This document shows, in pieces, positions 38,119 through 47,115 of a stretch of 64,000 nt of DNA. The stretch lies in the NCBI RefSeq assembly GCF_007997285.1, contig NZ_VORX01000004.1:310001-374000 (forward strand), written 5' to 3'. Within the stretch, counting starts at the first letter, position 1, and every line of letters begins with the position of its first letter. The notes under the pieces are model-generated. The model saw only the letters and a program-made list of their open reading frames with translations, searched no databases and was not told the DNA's origin. Origin of the DNA: Gelidibacter salicanalis. GTDB taxonomy: Bacteria; Bacteroidota; Bacteroidia; Flavobacteriales; Flavobacteriaceae. Both the position numbers and the translations under genes were made by a program.

Positions 38119-39121
38119 TTTACATTCAACTTTTACTGAATTTGATGGAACAATTAGATTACCCTCACAGAAAAAGGATACTTTGAGAGGTTCTAGAAAT
38201 TCAATTAGAAAAGATATCAAAAAATATTTTGACGAAAAAAGAGATAAACACACTGTTAGTTTTAAAGGACAAGGTTCTTATATGATGAACACGACTATAA
38301 AACCTATTTCAAGTGAGTACGATCTTGATGATGGTGTATATATTTTTGGTAAAGAAGAAGACAGGCCGAACGTTCAAACTGCTCATAATTGGATATTTAA
38401 TGCTGTTAAAAACAGAACAAGTTCAGAATCTTTAGATAAAAACACTTGTGTACGCGTAATTTACAAAAGTGATTACCATGTTGACTTGCCTATTTATTAT
38501 AAGACGGATAATTCCAATGATGAATATGCATTAGATGATGAAATTCCTGAATTAGCTCATTTATCTAAAGGCTGGATACAAAGTGATCCTTACGCATTTA
38601 AAAAGTGGTTTGATGAGCAAGCTAAAAGTAGGTCACAATTAAAAAGAATTGTTAGGTATTTAAAGGCTTGGTCAGATAAAAAACAAAATGATAATTTTAG
38701 TTTGCGATTTCCTAGTGGAATGGTATTTACTATTCTAGCTTCTAATTATTTAGTTGAAAATGAAAGAGATGATATTTCTTTATTAGAAACCTTAAAAAGT
38801 ATACAATCAAATATTGATAACACAAGATTTAACTTTGCGTCTTACGAGTGTTTTAGACCGACTGTCGATAAAAATGAAAATCTTTTAGATAGATATTCTG
38901 CCGACACCACAAAATCCAACTTTCTAAATGCTTTAGATTCGTTTATAAAATCTGGAGAACAAGCGATAGAGTTACAATCTAAAAAGGATGCATGTGCTAA
39001 ATGGCAAAAACATTTAGGAAATCGTTTTCCATGTTTGTCAATAAATGAAGATAAATCGAATTCTTCAGCTAGAGTTTTCTCTAGTCCCGACCAACTAAGT
39101 TTTGATAATAAATCAGCATAA
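38111..39121 (+). CDS. CBASS cyclic oligonucleotide synthase (DncV-like CD-NTase)
   Basis: 336 residues. The nucleotidyltransferase core shows GS at 55-56, the metal-binding pair Asp71/Asp73 in EYDLDDGVYIFG, and Asp125 in YHVDLPIYY. The pattern GSYMMNTTIKP...DLDDG resembles clade A (DncV) enzymes that make 3',3'-cGAMP. The C-terminus ends in a flexible NKSA, fitting the known Cap2-mediated conjugation through the C-terminal residue. Activated on infection, it produces the signal for CapV. The product cannot be fixed from sequence alone. Confidence 0.92.
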   Translation: MADLHSTFTEFDGTIRLPSQKKDTLRGSRNSIRKDIKKYFDEKRDKHTVSFKGQGSYMMNTTIKPISSEYDLDDGVYIFGKEEDRPNVQTAHNWIFNAVKNRTSSESLDKNTCVRVIYKSDYHVDLPIYYKTDNSNDEYALDDEIPELAHLSKGWIQSDPYAFKKWFDEQAKSRSQLKRIVRYLKAWSDKKQNDNFSLRFPSGMVFTILASNYLVENERDDISLLETLKSIQSNIDNTRFNFASYECFRPTVDKNENLLDRYSADTTKSNFLNALDSFIKSGEQAIELQSKKDACAKWQKHLGNRFPCLSINEDKSNSSARVFSSPDQLSFDNKSA

Positions 39122-40815
39122 TGTCAGTCGACGAAGTATATAAAATAGTTTCAAAAACCGAAGATGCTAGAATTGTATCGTTTAAAGATATTGAAGCTAA
39201 TATATCTTTAAAAAAATACGATCAAGTTATTTCAATAGACACTGAATTATCTTTAAAGGAAGGTTTAACAATGATTCAATTATATATTGCTTTTAAGGAA
39301 CCACTCTCGGTTAATCTTCCAAAGGTGTATATAGATGAAAAATGTTATGATAAACTTAAATATATACCCCATGTAAATCAAGACTTAAGCATTTGTATTA
39401 TTGATGAAAGTGAAAATTATTCTTTTAAAATAGATGATTTACCTAGAATTACTCTTGATTTAATTATTAGAGCAAAAGCGATACTCAGAGATAAAGATGA
39501 TGGAGGTTATTGTGTAGATGAATTTGGAAGAGAGTTTTCTGCTTATTGGGATATTAGTTATAATGAAAAAACAGAGGTACAGGAAATTGGGCTTAGCCTT
39601 ATAGATTTTGATAATTTTAAGAACATAAAAGCTGTAAAGCTCTTAAATAAGTTCGGGCGTTATCAATATGTAGTTTACAATTTAGACAATGAGTTTAGGC
39701 TATTTGAAAACTACTTAAAATTAAAAGGTGTGAATTTTGAAGAAATATCGGTTTTCATTTCAGAATACAGTAATGTTATTCCTCCATTTAGAATAAATTA
39801 CAAAGAATCATTGTCATATTTAAAAGATATAAATGATTTTAAACTCAAAGTAAACAAATTTTCAAGTAAAGAATTTCTAGTTGTTTTTAAAGGAATTTAT
39901 AAAGAATTATTTGGATGGACTTATTTAAGTATAGGTCAGAAGATCAAAGGATTTAGACAGATGTCTAATTGGCAATATTTGAATTCCAATATTTCTAGTG
40001 TAAAAACGGTAAGTAGAATAAGTTTCTCTAATATATCTCCCAATAGATTAGATGAAAGAACGTCAGGAGAAGTGATAAAGCGAGAACTTTCAGTTGCAAT
40101 TATAGGACTCGGAAGTGTAGGATCAAATCTATTACATTTTTTAATGAGATATCCTTTTTCTAAATATTTTCTAATTGATCCAGATATATTGAAAGTTGAA
40201 AATGTCTTTAGGAACAATTTTGGATTTAATTTTATAGCAGGTTTTAAAACTAAAATTTCTGAATATAACATTTTATCAAAAAATCCATTTACCGAAGTGC
40301 AAACTAAAGAAAAGGATATTTGTAATATTTTAAAAATAGACCCTGTAATTCTGGAAAATTATGATTTAAGGTTTATTGTATTGGGAATTGCTAGGATAGA
40401 GAAGTATATTCTTCAACATCTAATTTCTATAGGATCAACAAAGCCAATAATATTATTATGGGTGGAACCATATTTAGCAAGCGGTCAATTGGTTTATGTA
40501 AAACCTGAAGATTTTCAAAAAGGAATTGAATTGGTAGAGGACTACGCTTATCATGTAATAGAAAGAGGACAAAATCTTTTAAAAAAAGAGGGATCTTGCC
40601 AGACAGGCTACATGCCATATTCAGATATGAATTTAACTTTGTTTTTAAGTAGTGTAAATCCTTTTTTGCATGAACTATTAGTGCAAAATATAACAATGAG
40701 TTCTAAGGTTTTTTCTTGGATTGGAGATATTAATTATATTGATAGTTTGCAAATACAAGTATCAGATAGCTATTCTAAAAGCGATAGTTTTAAATTGATT
40801 GAACATGAAATATAA
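39121..40815 (+). CDS. cap2: CBASS ubiquitin-like E1-E2 fusion protein
   Basis: 564 residues. N-terminal E2-like domain with candidate catalytic Cys92 in DLSICIIDES, and C-terminal ThiF/E1 domain with nucleotide loop GLGSVGSN (329-336), the acidic DPDILKVENVFRNNFG stretch and candidate E1 catalytic Cys493 in GSCQTGYMPYSD. It conjugates the CD-NTase C-terminus to target proteins and so primes the synthase. Its ATG overlaps the stop of the CD-NTase by one base. Confidence 0.92.
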   Translation: MSVDEVYKIVSKTEDARIVSFKDIEANISLKKYDQVISIDTELSLKEGLTMIQLYIAFKEPLSVNLPKVYIDEKCYDKLKYIPHVNQDLSICIIDESENYSFKIDDLPRITLDLIIRAKAILRDKDDGGYCVDEFGREFSAYWDISYNEKTEVQEIGLSLIDFDNFKNIKAVKLLNKFGRYQYVVYNLDNEFRLFENYLKLKGVNFEEISVFISEYSNVIPPFRINYKESLSYLKDINDFKLKVNKFSSKEFLVVFKGIYKELFGWTYLSIGQKIKGFRQMSNWQYLNSNISSVKTVSRISFSNISPNRLDERTSGEVIKRELSVAIIGLGSVGSNLLHFLMRYPFSKYFLIDPDILKVENVFRNNFGFNFIAGFKTKISEYNILSKNPFTEVQTKEKDICNILKIDPVILENYDLRFIVLGIARIEKYILQHLISIGSTKPIILLWVEPYLASGQLVYVKPEDFQKGIELVEDYAYHVIERGQNLLKKEGSCQTGYMPYSDMNLTLFLSSVNPFLHELLVQNITMSSKVFSWIGDINYIDSLQIQVSDSYSKSDSFKLIEHEI

Positions 40816-40820
40816 TCACG

Positions 40821-41291
40821 ATGGAATTTATTTTACCCAAATATAACTTGCATTTAAATGAGAATGTGTTACAAATATTCTATAATTATATACAGAAAAA
40901 ACATGATGCTAAAGAGGCTGGAGGAGTTTTGACAGGTAAAATTTATCATGAATTAATTAAAATTCTGAATTGCTCTGAGCCAACTTGTTTGGATTATCGA
41001 TCAAAATACAATTTTAACAGGTCACATAATTCTGCACAGATTTTTATTAATAAAATGTTTCATGAATCAAATGGAGAAGAAATTTATCTTGGAGAATGGC
41101 ATACACATCCCGAAGATATTCCAACACCATCACAGCTTGACATTACGAGTTTTATAAAGACAGTTTCTAAGAATAAATTGAATTCTAATGTACATTATAT
41201 GATTATAATAGGAAGGACTAAAAGCTATTTGGGAGTTTATACTAATGGAGTTAAAACGCATGAAATTAACTTTGATAATATTAAACTATAA
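40821..41291 (+). CDS. cap3: CBASS JAMM/MPN deconjugase
   Basis: 156 residues. JAB/MPN metalloprotease fold with the complete zinc motif: Glu32 (KEAGGVLTGK), His94 and His96 (GEWHTHPEDI) and Asp107 in PSQLDI. It removes CD-NTase from its conjugates and limits Cap2 signalling. It starts 5 bp after cap2. Nothing further of the CBASS operon follows. Confidence 0.92.
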   Translation: MEFILPKYNLHLNENVLQIFYNYIQKKHDAKEAGGVLTGKIYHELIKILNCSEPTCLDYRSKYNFNRSHNSAQIFINKMFHESNGEEIYLGEWHTHPEDIPTPSQLDITSFIKTVSKNKLNSNVHYMIIIGRTKSYLGVYTNGVKTHEINFDNIKL

Positions 41292-41492
41292 ATAAAGCCT
41301 CAAATAATATTGATTAATTGAATCGTAAGAGACCACAAAATTAATTTCAAAAACGTTTCTAAAAAACATGAAACCATTGAATTAAATATAACATTGATAG
41401 TTTACAAGAGTAATTAAATAATCAGTATAGATTCAGAAAGAAATAATATTAATTTATCATGCCTGAAAACAAATATAGAATACAAACAACAA

Positions 41493-41974
41493 ATGACGCC
41501 AGAGTTAGAAAAGGAAGTGGTCTTCTTTCTAAACTATAATGAAGGTGGTGTTGTCTATATGCCGAACAAGACATCGAACATGACACCGAACAAGTTATCA
41601 AACAAGGTGAGATAAATAACAATATTCAGCAAATTCATAAAAAATTTGGCTCAATAGCTAACCGACTTTATATTTCTTCAATTGAAAATAAAGAATTTAT
41701 AGAAAGCAACTATCCTTTGTTCACTCGATTTAGAAGCTATGTTCGGAAAAGCTTCGGGAAAGCTTCGGATAGCAAAATTATTAATCAGGAAATGACTTTA
41801 ATGCTTATCATTTTAGAATCGAAAATAACAGCAAATGAAATTGCACAAATCTTGGACGTATCTTCTCGGACATCTGAAAAACATATTCAAAAATTAAGGG
41901 AAGCTCATTTAATTAAAAGAATAGGTTGTAAAGAAGATGTTTGGCAGATTGTAAAACAGCAAAAAACAACATGA
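41493..41974 (+). pseudogene. Broken gene with winged-helix C-terminus, coupled to hsdR
   Basis: Between cap3 and hsdR the frame is broken. One piece (41493-41615) reads MTPELEKEVVFFLNYNEGG and ends in a Thr-Pro-Asn-Lys rich linker; after a shift the next frame is open from about 41550 to 41974 without an ATG (TTG at 41717 possible) and ends in a winged helix (NEIAQILDVSSRTSEKHIQK, LIKRIG). The linker and helix resemble the tails of AlbA_2/Schlafen-like proteins such as 33829-35772. Its TGA overlaps the hsdR ATG as ATGA. The 200 bp before it (41292-41492) hold nothing I can name. Confidence 0.55.
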
Positions 41975-44900
41975 AATACACCGAATCTAAACTAGAACAA
42001 TCGTTCATAGAGCTACTTCAAGCGGAAGGATATACTTATGTTTCTGGACAAGATATAGCCCGTAAAAACAATCAAGAGGTACTAATTAGTGACGACTTGT
42101 CTCGTTTCTTATTACAACAACACCCTGATTTAGAACCCATAGAAATTGAAGCCTTGATCAATGAATTGGCATTTCAGTCGCATTCCAACTTATATGACAG
42201 CAACAAATACATTTGTAAGTTGGTGGCTGATGGATTGATCTTCAAACGTCATAATCCTTTAAAGAAAGACATTCACGTACGTTATGTTGATGTGAATCCA
42301 GAAACTTGTCAGGATAATAATGTGTATAAGGTTGTCAGCCAGTTTGAAATTTATGGCAATCATTTACGCATTCCTGATTTGATTTTATACATCAATGGTA
42401 TTCCCTTGGTGGTATTTGAGTTAAAGACCGTTATCGAGGAAGAGATTAAAATCAAAGACGCTTATGACCAATTGACCATTCGTTACCGTAGAGATATTCC
42501 AGAGTTATTAAAATACAATGCTTTTTTAGTGATCAGTGATGGCGTAAATACAAAGTCCGGAACTTTATTTTCGCCTTATGAATTCTTTTATGCTTGGAAT
42601 AAAATTACAGGCTATGAAAAAAAAGCCTTGGATGGTATTCCTTCCATGTTTGCATTGATTCAAGGGATGCTCAATCGTAAGCGCTTGGTAAATATCCTAC
42701 ATCATTTTATTTTATTTCCAGACAACAGTAAACGTGAAACTAAAATATTGGCACGCTATCCACAATATTATGCAGGCCTTAAATTGTATGATAATATTGT
42801 ATTGCATCAAAAGCCAAAAGGCGATGGAAAAGGAGGAACCTACTTTGGTGCCACAGGTTGTGGAAAGAGTTTTACCATGTTGTTTTTGTCGCGCCTTTTA
42901 ATGCGTTCTACTAAAATGGCGAGTCCAACAATTATCATTATTTCCGACCGAACCGACCTGGACGATCAGTTGTCGAAGGATTTTACGAATGCCAAATCTT
43001 TTATTGGCGATGATCAAATTGTCAATATTGAATCGCGCGTGCATCTTCGAAGGTTATTAAAAGATAGAGAAAGTGGTGGTGTGTTTTTAACTACGGTGCA
43101 AAAGTTTTCCGAGGATACTGAAGTATTGACCGCGCGAAATAATGTGATTTGTATTTCTGATGAAGCCCACCGTTCGCAAGTTAATTTAGACTTGAATGTC
43201 AAAATTGATGAAAGAGGCGTTCGTAAATCTTACGGTTTTGCCAAGTATTTACACGATTCCTTGCCTAATGCCACCTATGTTGGTTTTACAGGAACACCAA
43301 TCGATAAAACCTTGGATGTGTTTGGAGATATTGTGGATGCCTATACCATGTTAGAGTCGGTCATTGATGAGATTACAGTACGATTGGTTTATGAAGGACG
43401 TGCAGCACGTATCAATTTAGATAGCAATAAAGTTCAAGAAATAGAAGATTATTACGAACAATGTGTGGCAGAAGGCGCTTCAGAATATCACATTGAAGCC
43501 AGTCAAAAAGCCATTGCTAAAATGGAAGTAGTTTTGGGCGATTCCGACCGTATTAAAGCCATTGCAAAAGATTTTGTGACCCATTATGAAGGACGAATTG
43601 ACGAAAAAGCGAGTGTAGCCGGTAAAGCCATGTTTGTTTGTGCTTCTAGAGAAATTGCCTATAAGTTATTTCAGGAAGTGGTTTTCCTCAGACCAGAATG
43701 GAACACCCCACAGATGGACGAGAGTTTGTCGGACGAAGAAAAGAAAAAGATCAAACCGATTGAGCGGATCAAAATGGTGATGACGCGCAATCAAGATGAT
43801 GAACTTGAACAATACAATTTATTAGGTACAAAGGAAGATCGTAAGGAGTTAGACCGTCAGTTTAAGGAACGACATTCTAATTTTAAGATTGCCATCGTTG
43901 TAGATATGTGGCTCACAGGATTTGATGTGCCATTTTTGGATACGATTTATATTGATAAGCCTTTACAGACACATAATTTAATTCAAACCATATCACGTGT
44001 GAACCGTAAGTATGAAGGAAAGAACAAAGGTTTGGTGGTCGATTATATCGGCATTAAAAAGAATATGAAGCAAGCCTTGGGAATGTATAACCAGTATGCA
44101 GAGGATGACTTTGAAGATGTTGACAAAGCCATTATTTTGGTAAAAGATCAAGTGGATTTATTAAGTCGTTTCTTTCATAAATTTGATTCTACAGATTATT
44201 TTAATGGCTCAGCTTTAGAACAGCTCCATTGCTTAAACCGAGCCGCCGAGTTGGTGCTGATGAATGAAAAGTCAGAACAATTTTTTGTTGAAGTCACTAA
44301 GAAACTAAAATCGGCTTATAATTTATGTTGTAGTGCCAACGCATTCACAACCGATGAAGTTGATGAGATTCACTTCTATTTTGCCATTAAGTCTATAGTT
44401 ATAAAGTTGACCAAAGGCGAAGCTCCCGATACCGAACAAATGAATTTGAAAGTGGCTAAAATGGTAGAAGAAGCGATTCTGTCGGAAGGCGTGGAGGAAA
44501 TCTTTAAGTTGGATGATGAAAAGGCAAATGCCATTGATTTGTTTAGTGATCAATTTATTAATCGAATCAATGCATTGGAATTCCCGAATACGAAGATTAA
44601 AATTTTGGAACGCTTATTAAAACAAACCATTGAAGATTTCAAGAAAGTCAATAAAATCAAAGCGATAGCGTTTGGTGAACGCTTACAAAGCATCGTTCAA
44701 CAATACAACGAACGGAGCGAAGTGGACTTATTAGACTATCAGAAAATCACAGAGCAGACTTCGGAGCAAATGTTAGATTTAATTTTTGCTCTGCGTCAAG
44801 AAATGGAATCTTTTGAAGGTTTGGGAATCGATTATGAAGAAAAGGCTTTTTATGATATTTTAATTGCGGTAAGAGAGCAATTTCAATTTGAATATACTGA

Positions 44901-45114
44901 TGATAAAACATTAGAATTGGCAAAAGAAATTAAGGCCATTGTAGACGATAAGACGAAGTACACGGATTGGAGTGAACGTGAAGATATCAAAGCTGAATTA
45001 AAGATGGATATCATCGTTAAATTGGCTGAGTGTGGATATCCGCCAGTAACTATGGAAGCTGTTTATAAAAATGTGTTGGAACAGGCTGAGAATTTTAAGA
45101 GGAATAGGAGGTAG
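41971..45114 (+). CDS. hsdR: Type I restriction-modification system, restriction and translocase subunit
   Basis: 1047 residues from ATG 41971; the start overlaps the preceding stop as ATGA, and an upstream in-frame TTG would add ten residues. The N-terminal nuclease shows Asp136 in IPDLILYING and Glu150-x-Lys152 in VVFELKT. The SF2 translocase has Walker A GATGCGKS (293-300), DEAH (397-400) and FTGTPI; motif VI-like ISRVNRKYEGKNKG follows. The C-terminal helices bind the M2S core. It cleaves unmodified DNA after translocation. CBASS and a broken gene separate it from hsdS. Confidence 0.95.
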   Translation: MKYTESKLEQSFIELLQAEGYTYVSGQDIARKNNQEVLISDDLSRFLLQQHPDLEPIEIEALINELAFQSHSNLYDSNKYICKLVADGLIFKRHNPLKKDIHVRYVDVNPETCQDNNVYKVVSQFEIYGNHLRIPDLILYINGIPLVVFELKTVIEEEIKIKDAYDQLTIRYRRDIPELLKYNAFLVISDGVNTKSGTLFSPYEFFYAWNKITGYEKKALDGIPSMFALIQGMLNRKRLVNILHHFILFPDNSKRETKILARYPQYYAGLKLYDNIVLHQKPKGDGKGGTYFGATGCGKSFTMLFLSRLLMRSTKMASPTIIIISDRTDLDDQLSKDFTNAKSFIGDDQIVNIESRVHLRRLLKDRESGGVFLTTVQKFSEDTEVLTARNNVICISDEAHRSQVNLDLNVKIDERGVRKSYGFAKYLHDSLPNATYVGFTGTPIDKTLDVFGDIVDAYTMLESVIDEITVRLVYEGRAARINLDSNKVQEIEDYYEQCVAEGASEYHIEASQKAIAKMEVVLGDSDRIKAIAKDFVTHYEGRIDEKASVAGKAMFVCASREIAYKLFQEVVFLRPEWNTPQMDESLSDEEKKKIKPIERIKMVMTRNQDDELEQYNLLGTKEDRKELDRQFKERHSNFKIAIVVDMWLTGFDVPFLDTIYIDKPLQTHNLIQTISRVNRKYEGKNKGLVVDYIGIKKNMKQALGMYNQYAEDDFEDVDKAIILVKDQVDLLSRFFHKFDSTDYFNGSALEQLHCLNRAAELVLMNEKSEQFFVEVTKKLKSAYNLCCSANAFTTDEVDEIHFYFAIKSIVIKLTKGEAPDTEQMNLKVAKMVEEAILSEGVEEIFKLDDEKANAIDLFSDQFINRINALEFPNTKIKILERLLKQTIEDFKKVNKIKAIAFGERLQSIVQQYNERSEVDLLDYQKITEQTSEQMLDLIFALRQEMESFEGLGIDYEEKAFYDILIAVREQFQFEYTDDKTLELAKEIKAIVDDKTKYTDWSEREDIKAELKMDIIVKLAECGYPPVTMEAVYKNVLEQAENFKRNRR

Positions 45115-45755
45115 GGAGTAATTAAAACTAAGGTGAAATTCCATTTATCTAGATCTCTTAAAATCAGTTTTTGATTGACCAATTCGTCAAATAATTCACG
45201 ACTTGAAATATTTAAAATTTTTCAAAGTTTTGTTGTGCTTATTTTATTCATTTTTATTAAATTTTGTAAAAATACATTGTGGAAATAACTCTATTTTACT
45301 ACAAATCTAATAGTGTTTTAACAAAAGTCAAATTATTTTAGCATTTGATATCTGATAAAACGCATTACATCGATTATTTGATTTGTAATTCTCATATTAT
45401 GAGCTAACGATGAGTACTAATATTTATTTTTTTTACGGAAAAATTTGATATAAAATCTCTGAAATAATATAATATTAGGATTACATTAAGGTATTAAAAG
45501 AGGTCGAAGATCATACCATAGCAATGGCTGAAATGGTACAGGATTTTAAGTTAAATACTTCTAAGAATCTAAAGGTTTAAATATTACTTCTATACAAAAC
45601 ATTTCTCGTCAAATCGTATGATATCATAATTCATTATCAGGGTATAACCTGACGATTTATTCAGATTAGTCAGCCTATAACCTGACAAAACACTTGGCTA
45701 TGTCAGGTAATAACCTTACTTTTGATGTACGCCTGTCAGGTTAAAACTTTATGTT
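45115..45755. other. AT-rich gap with a possible gene remnant and operator repeats
   Basis: Very AT-rich. On the plus strand 45479-45580 reads as a 32-codon piece ending before its own stop (EVEDHTIAMAEMVQDFKLNT); it may be the tail of a lost gene, but I cannot name it. The last 120 bp hold the operator and promoter of the mobile mystery genes, listed separately. Otherwise I see nothing. Confidence 0.45.
45637..45745 (+). promoter_or_regulatory. Repeated TCAGG-N6-CCTGA-like operators and promoter of the mobile mystery operon
   Basis: Four related sites lie before the HTH gene: 45637-45653 (TCAGGGTATAACCTGAC), 45669-45686, 45702-45719 and a half site at 45735-45742. A promoter TTG (45694-45696), 20 bp, TACTTTTG (45717-45724) is straddled by site 3. 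The neighbouring HTH protein is the likely binder, giving autorepression. Confidence 0.65.
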
Positions 45756-46214
45756 ATGAACAAGAAAAGATTGCAAATAGAACAATTAGACCGAAAACTA
45801 AAAGGATTTAGAGAAGCAGTTCAAGTCACACAACCGACTATTGGCTGGCTCAAAACGGTAAGGGTCTCCATAGGAATGTCGCTGCAGCAAGTCGCAGATA
45901 AATTAGCAATTACCAAACAAAGTGTTCAGGAAATCGAAATAAGGGAAAAGGAAGGTAGTATTACACTAAACAGTCTAAAAGAAACAGCAAATGCACTGGA
46001 TATGCAACTCGTATATGGATTGGTGCCCAAGGATGGTACTGTAGACGATTTAATAGAACGAAAAGCGAAAGAACTGGCACTGCGTATTGTTTCTCGAACC
46101 TCCAACACCATGAAGTTGGAAGATCAAGAAAACTCTAAAGAACGTATTCAAAAAGCCATCGAAGAACGCAAGGCCATCATTAAAAACGAAATGCCTAAAT
46201 CTTTATGGGATTAG
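45756..46214 (+). CDS. Mobile mystery protein A (HTH antitoxin-like)
   Basis: 152 residues. An XRE-type helix-turn-helix at about residues 30-75 (WLKTVRVSIGMSLQQVADKL, TKQSVQEIEIREKEGSITL) matches the TIGR family named mobile mystery protein A, always paired with B and tied to mobile regions. It likely represses the pair through the upstream repeats. Its end overlaps the start of the Fic gene by 10 bp. Confidence 0.85.
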   Translation: MNKKRLQIEQLDRKLKGFREAVQVTQPTIGWLKTVRVSIGMSLQQVADKLAITKQSVQEIEIREKEGSITLNSLKETANALDMQLVYGLVPKDGTVDDLIERKAKELALRIVSRTSNTMKLEDQENSKERIQKAIEERKAIIKNEMPKSLWD

Positions 46215-46801
46215 ACTTAGAATATATCGATGGGCAAACCCCAATTGATGAAGAGGAAAAAGAGGGCTTATTAATCGAGACCATTGGTACAAAGGCTGAA
46301 CTGGATGAATTTGAGCAACTCAACATAGAAGAGGCTTTACAATGGGTGTTCGGAAAAAAATTTAAACCCGAACAAGTGTTTACTGAGAAGTTTATTCGTA
46401 ACCTACATAAACGTATGTATGGCAATATATGGGCTTGGGCAGGAACTTTTAGAAAATCTGATAAAAATATTGGCGTAGATAAACACCAAATTCCTATGCA
46501 ACTTAAAGTGCTTTGCGATGATGCTTTGTATTGGATAGAAAACCACACATTTTCTCCTGAAGAAATAGCTATTCGTTTCAAACACCGTTTAGTAAGCATC
46601 CATTGTTTTCCTAATGGAAATGGTCGGCATAGCAGGCTAATGGCCGACATAATTATTGAAAAACTGTTTAATAAAGAACTCTTCTCTTGGGGCGCAAGCA
46701 ATTTTTCTAAAGCTACCGAAACTAGAACAGCATATCTGCAAGCGGTTAAACAGGCCGACCAGAATAAGTATCAACCCCTGCTGGATTTTGCATCTTCCTA
46801 A
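46205..46801 (+). CDS. Mobile mystery protein B (Fic domain)
   Basis: 198 residues. Fic fold with motif HCFPNGNGRHSR (HxFxxGNGR type) near residue 138, so AMP-transfer to a protein target is expected. The segment MYGNIWAWAGTFRKSDKNIG is typical of family B. An inhibitory (S/T)xxxE(G/N) helix is not obvious, so control probably comes from partner A. Role as a toxin is inferred from the pair, not shown. Confidence 0.87.
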   Translation: MGLDLEYIDGQTPIDEEEKEGLLIETIGTKAELDEFEQLNIEEALQWVFGKKFKPEQVFTEKFIRNLHKRMYGNIWAWAGTFRKSDKNIGVDKHQIPMQLKVLCDDALYWIENHTFSPEEIAIRFKHRLVSIHCFPNGNGRHSRLMADIIIEKLFNKELFSWGASNFSKATETRTAYLQAVKQADQNKYQPLLDFASS

Positions 46802-47115
46802 TTGTTCGTTTCAGCTATTTAAGTTATTGACAAGATGAGAGTTATAGGTGACATAGGAGAGGAGGAAAGTTAGGTTTTATTTTTTATCGAACGACTAAGA
46901 CTCCAATCGTCTAAATTCATAAAGGCATATATGGACAAACTTGGCTGACATTAAAGGTAAGGATGGTTTAAGTTGCAGTAAGTCTTCCAATTTTTTAAAG
47001 CGTTTTAAGGAGAATTGTCCTTTCCTTCAGAGATTAATTTTTGTTCTGAAAAGAGCTAGTAAATCTGCTCAAATTCATAATTTGATTCTTCCTAAATATT
47101 CTTAAATTTAGCGCC
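46802..47115. other. Gap before the Wadjet-like operon
   Basis: No gene seen. A weak promoter may lie at 47082-47110: TTG, 18 bp, TAAATTTA, one base off consensus and very close to the ATG at 47116, which would give a nearly leaderless transcript. Confidence 0.4.

Noticed and set aside
46520-46535. Partial match to the mnmE tail (TTTGTATTGG) as a possible island attachment site
   Set aside because: Only about 10 bases match and it lies inside the Fic coding region, so it is coincidence.
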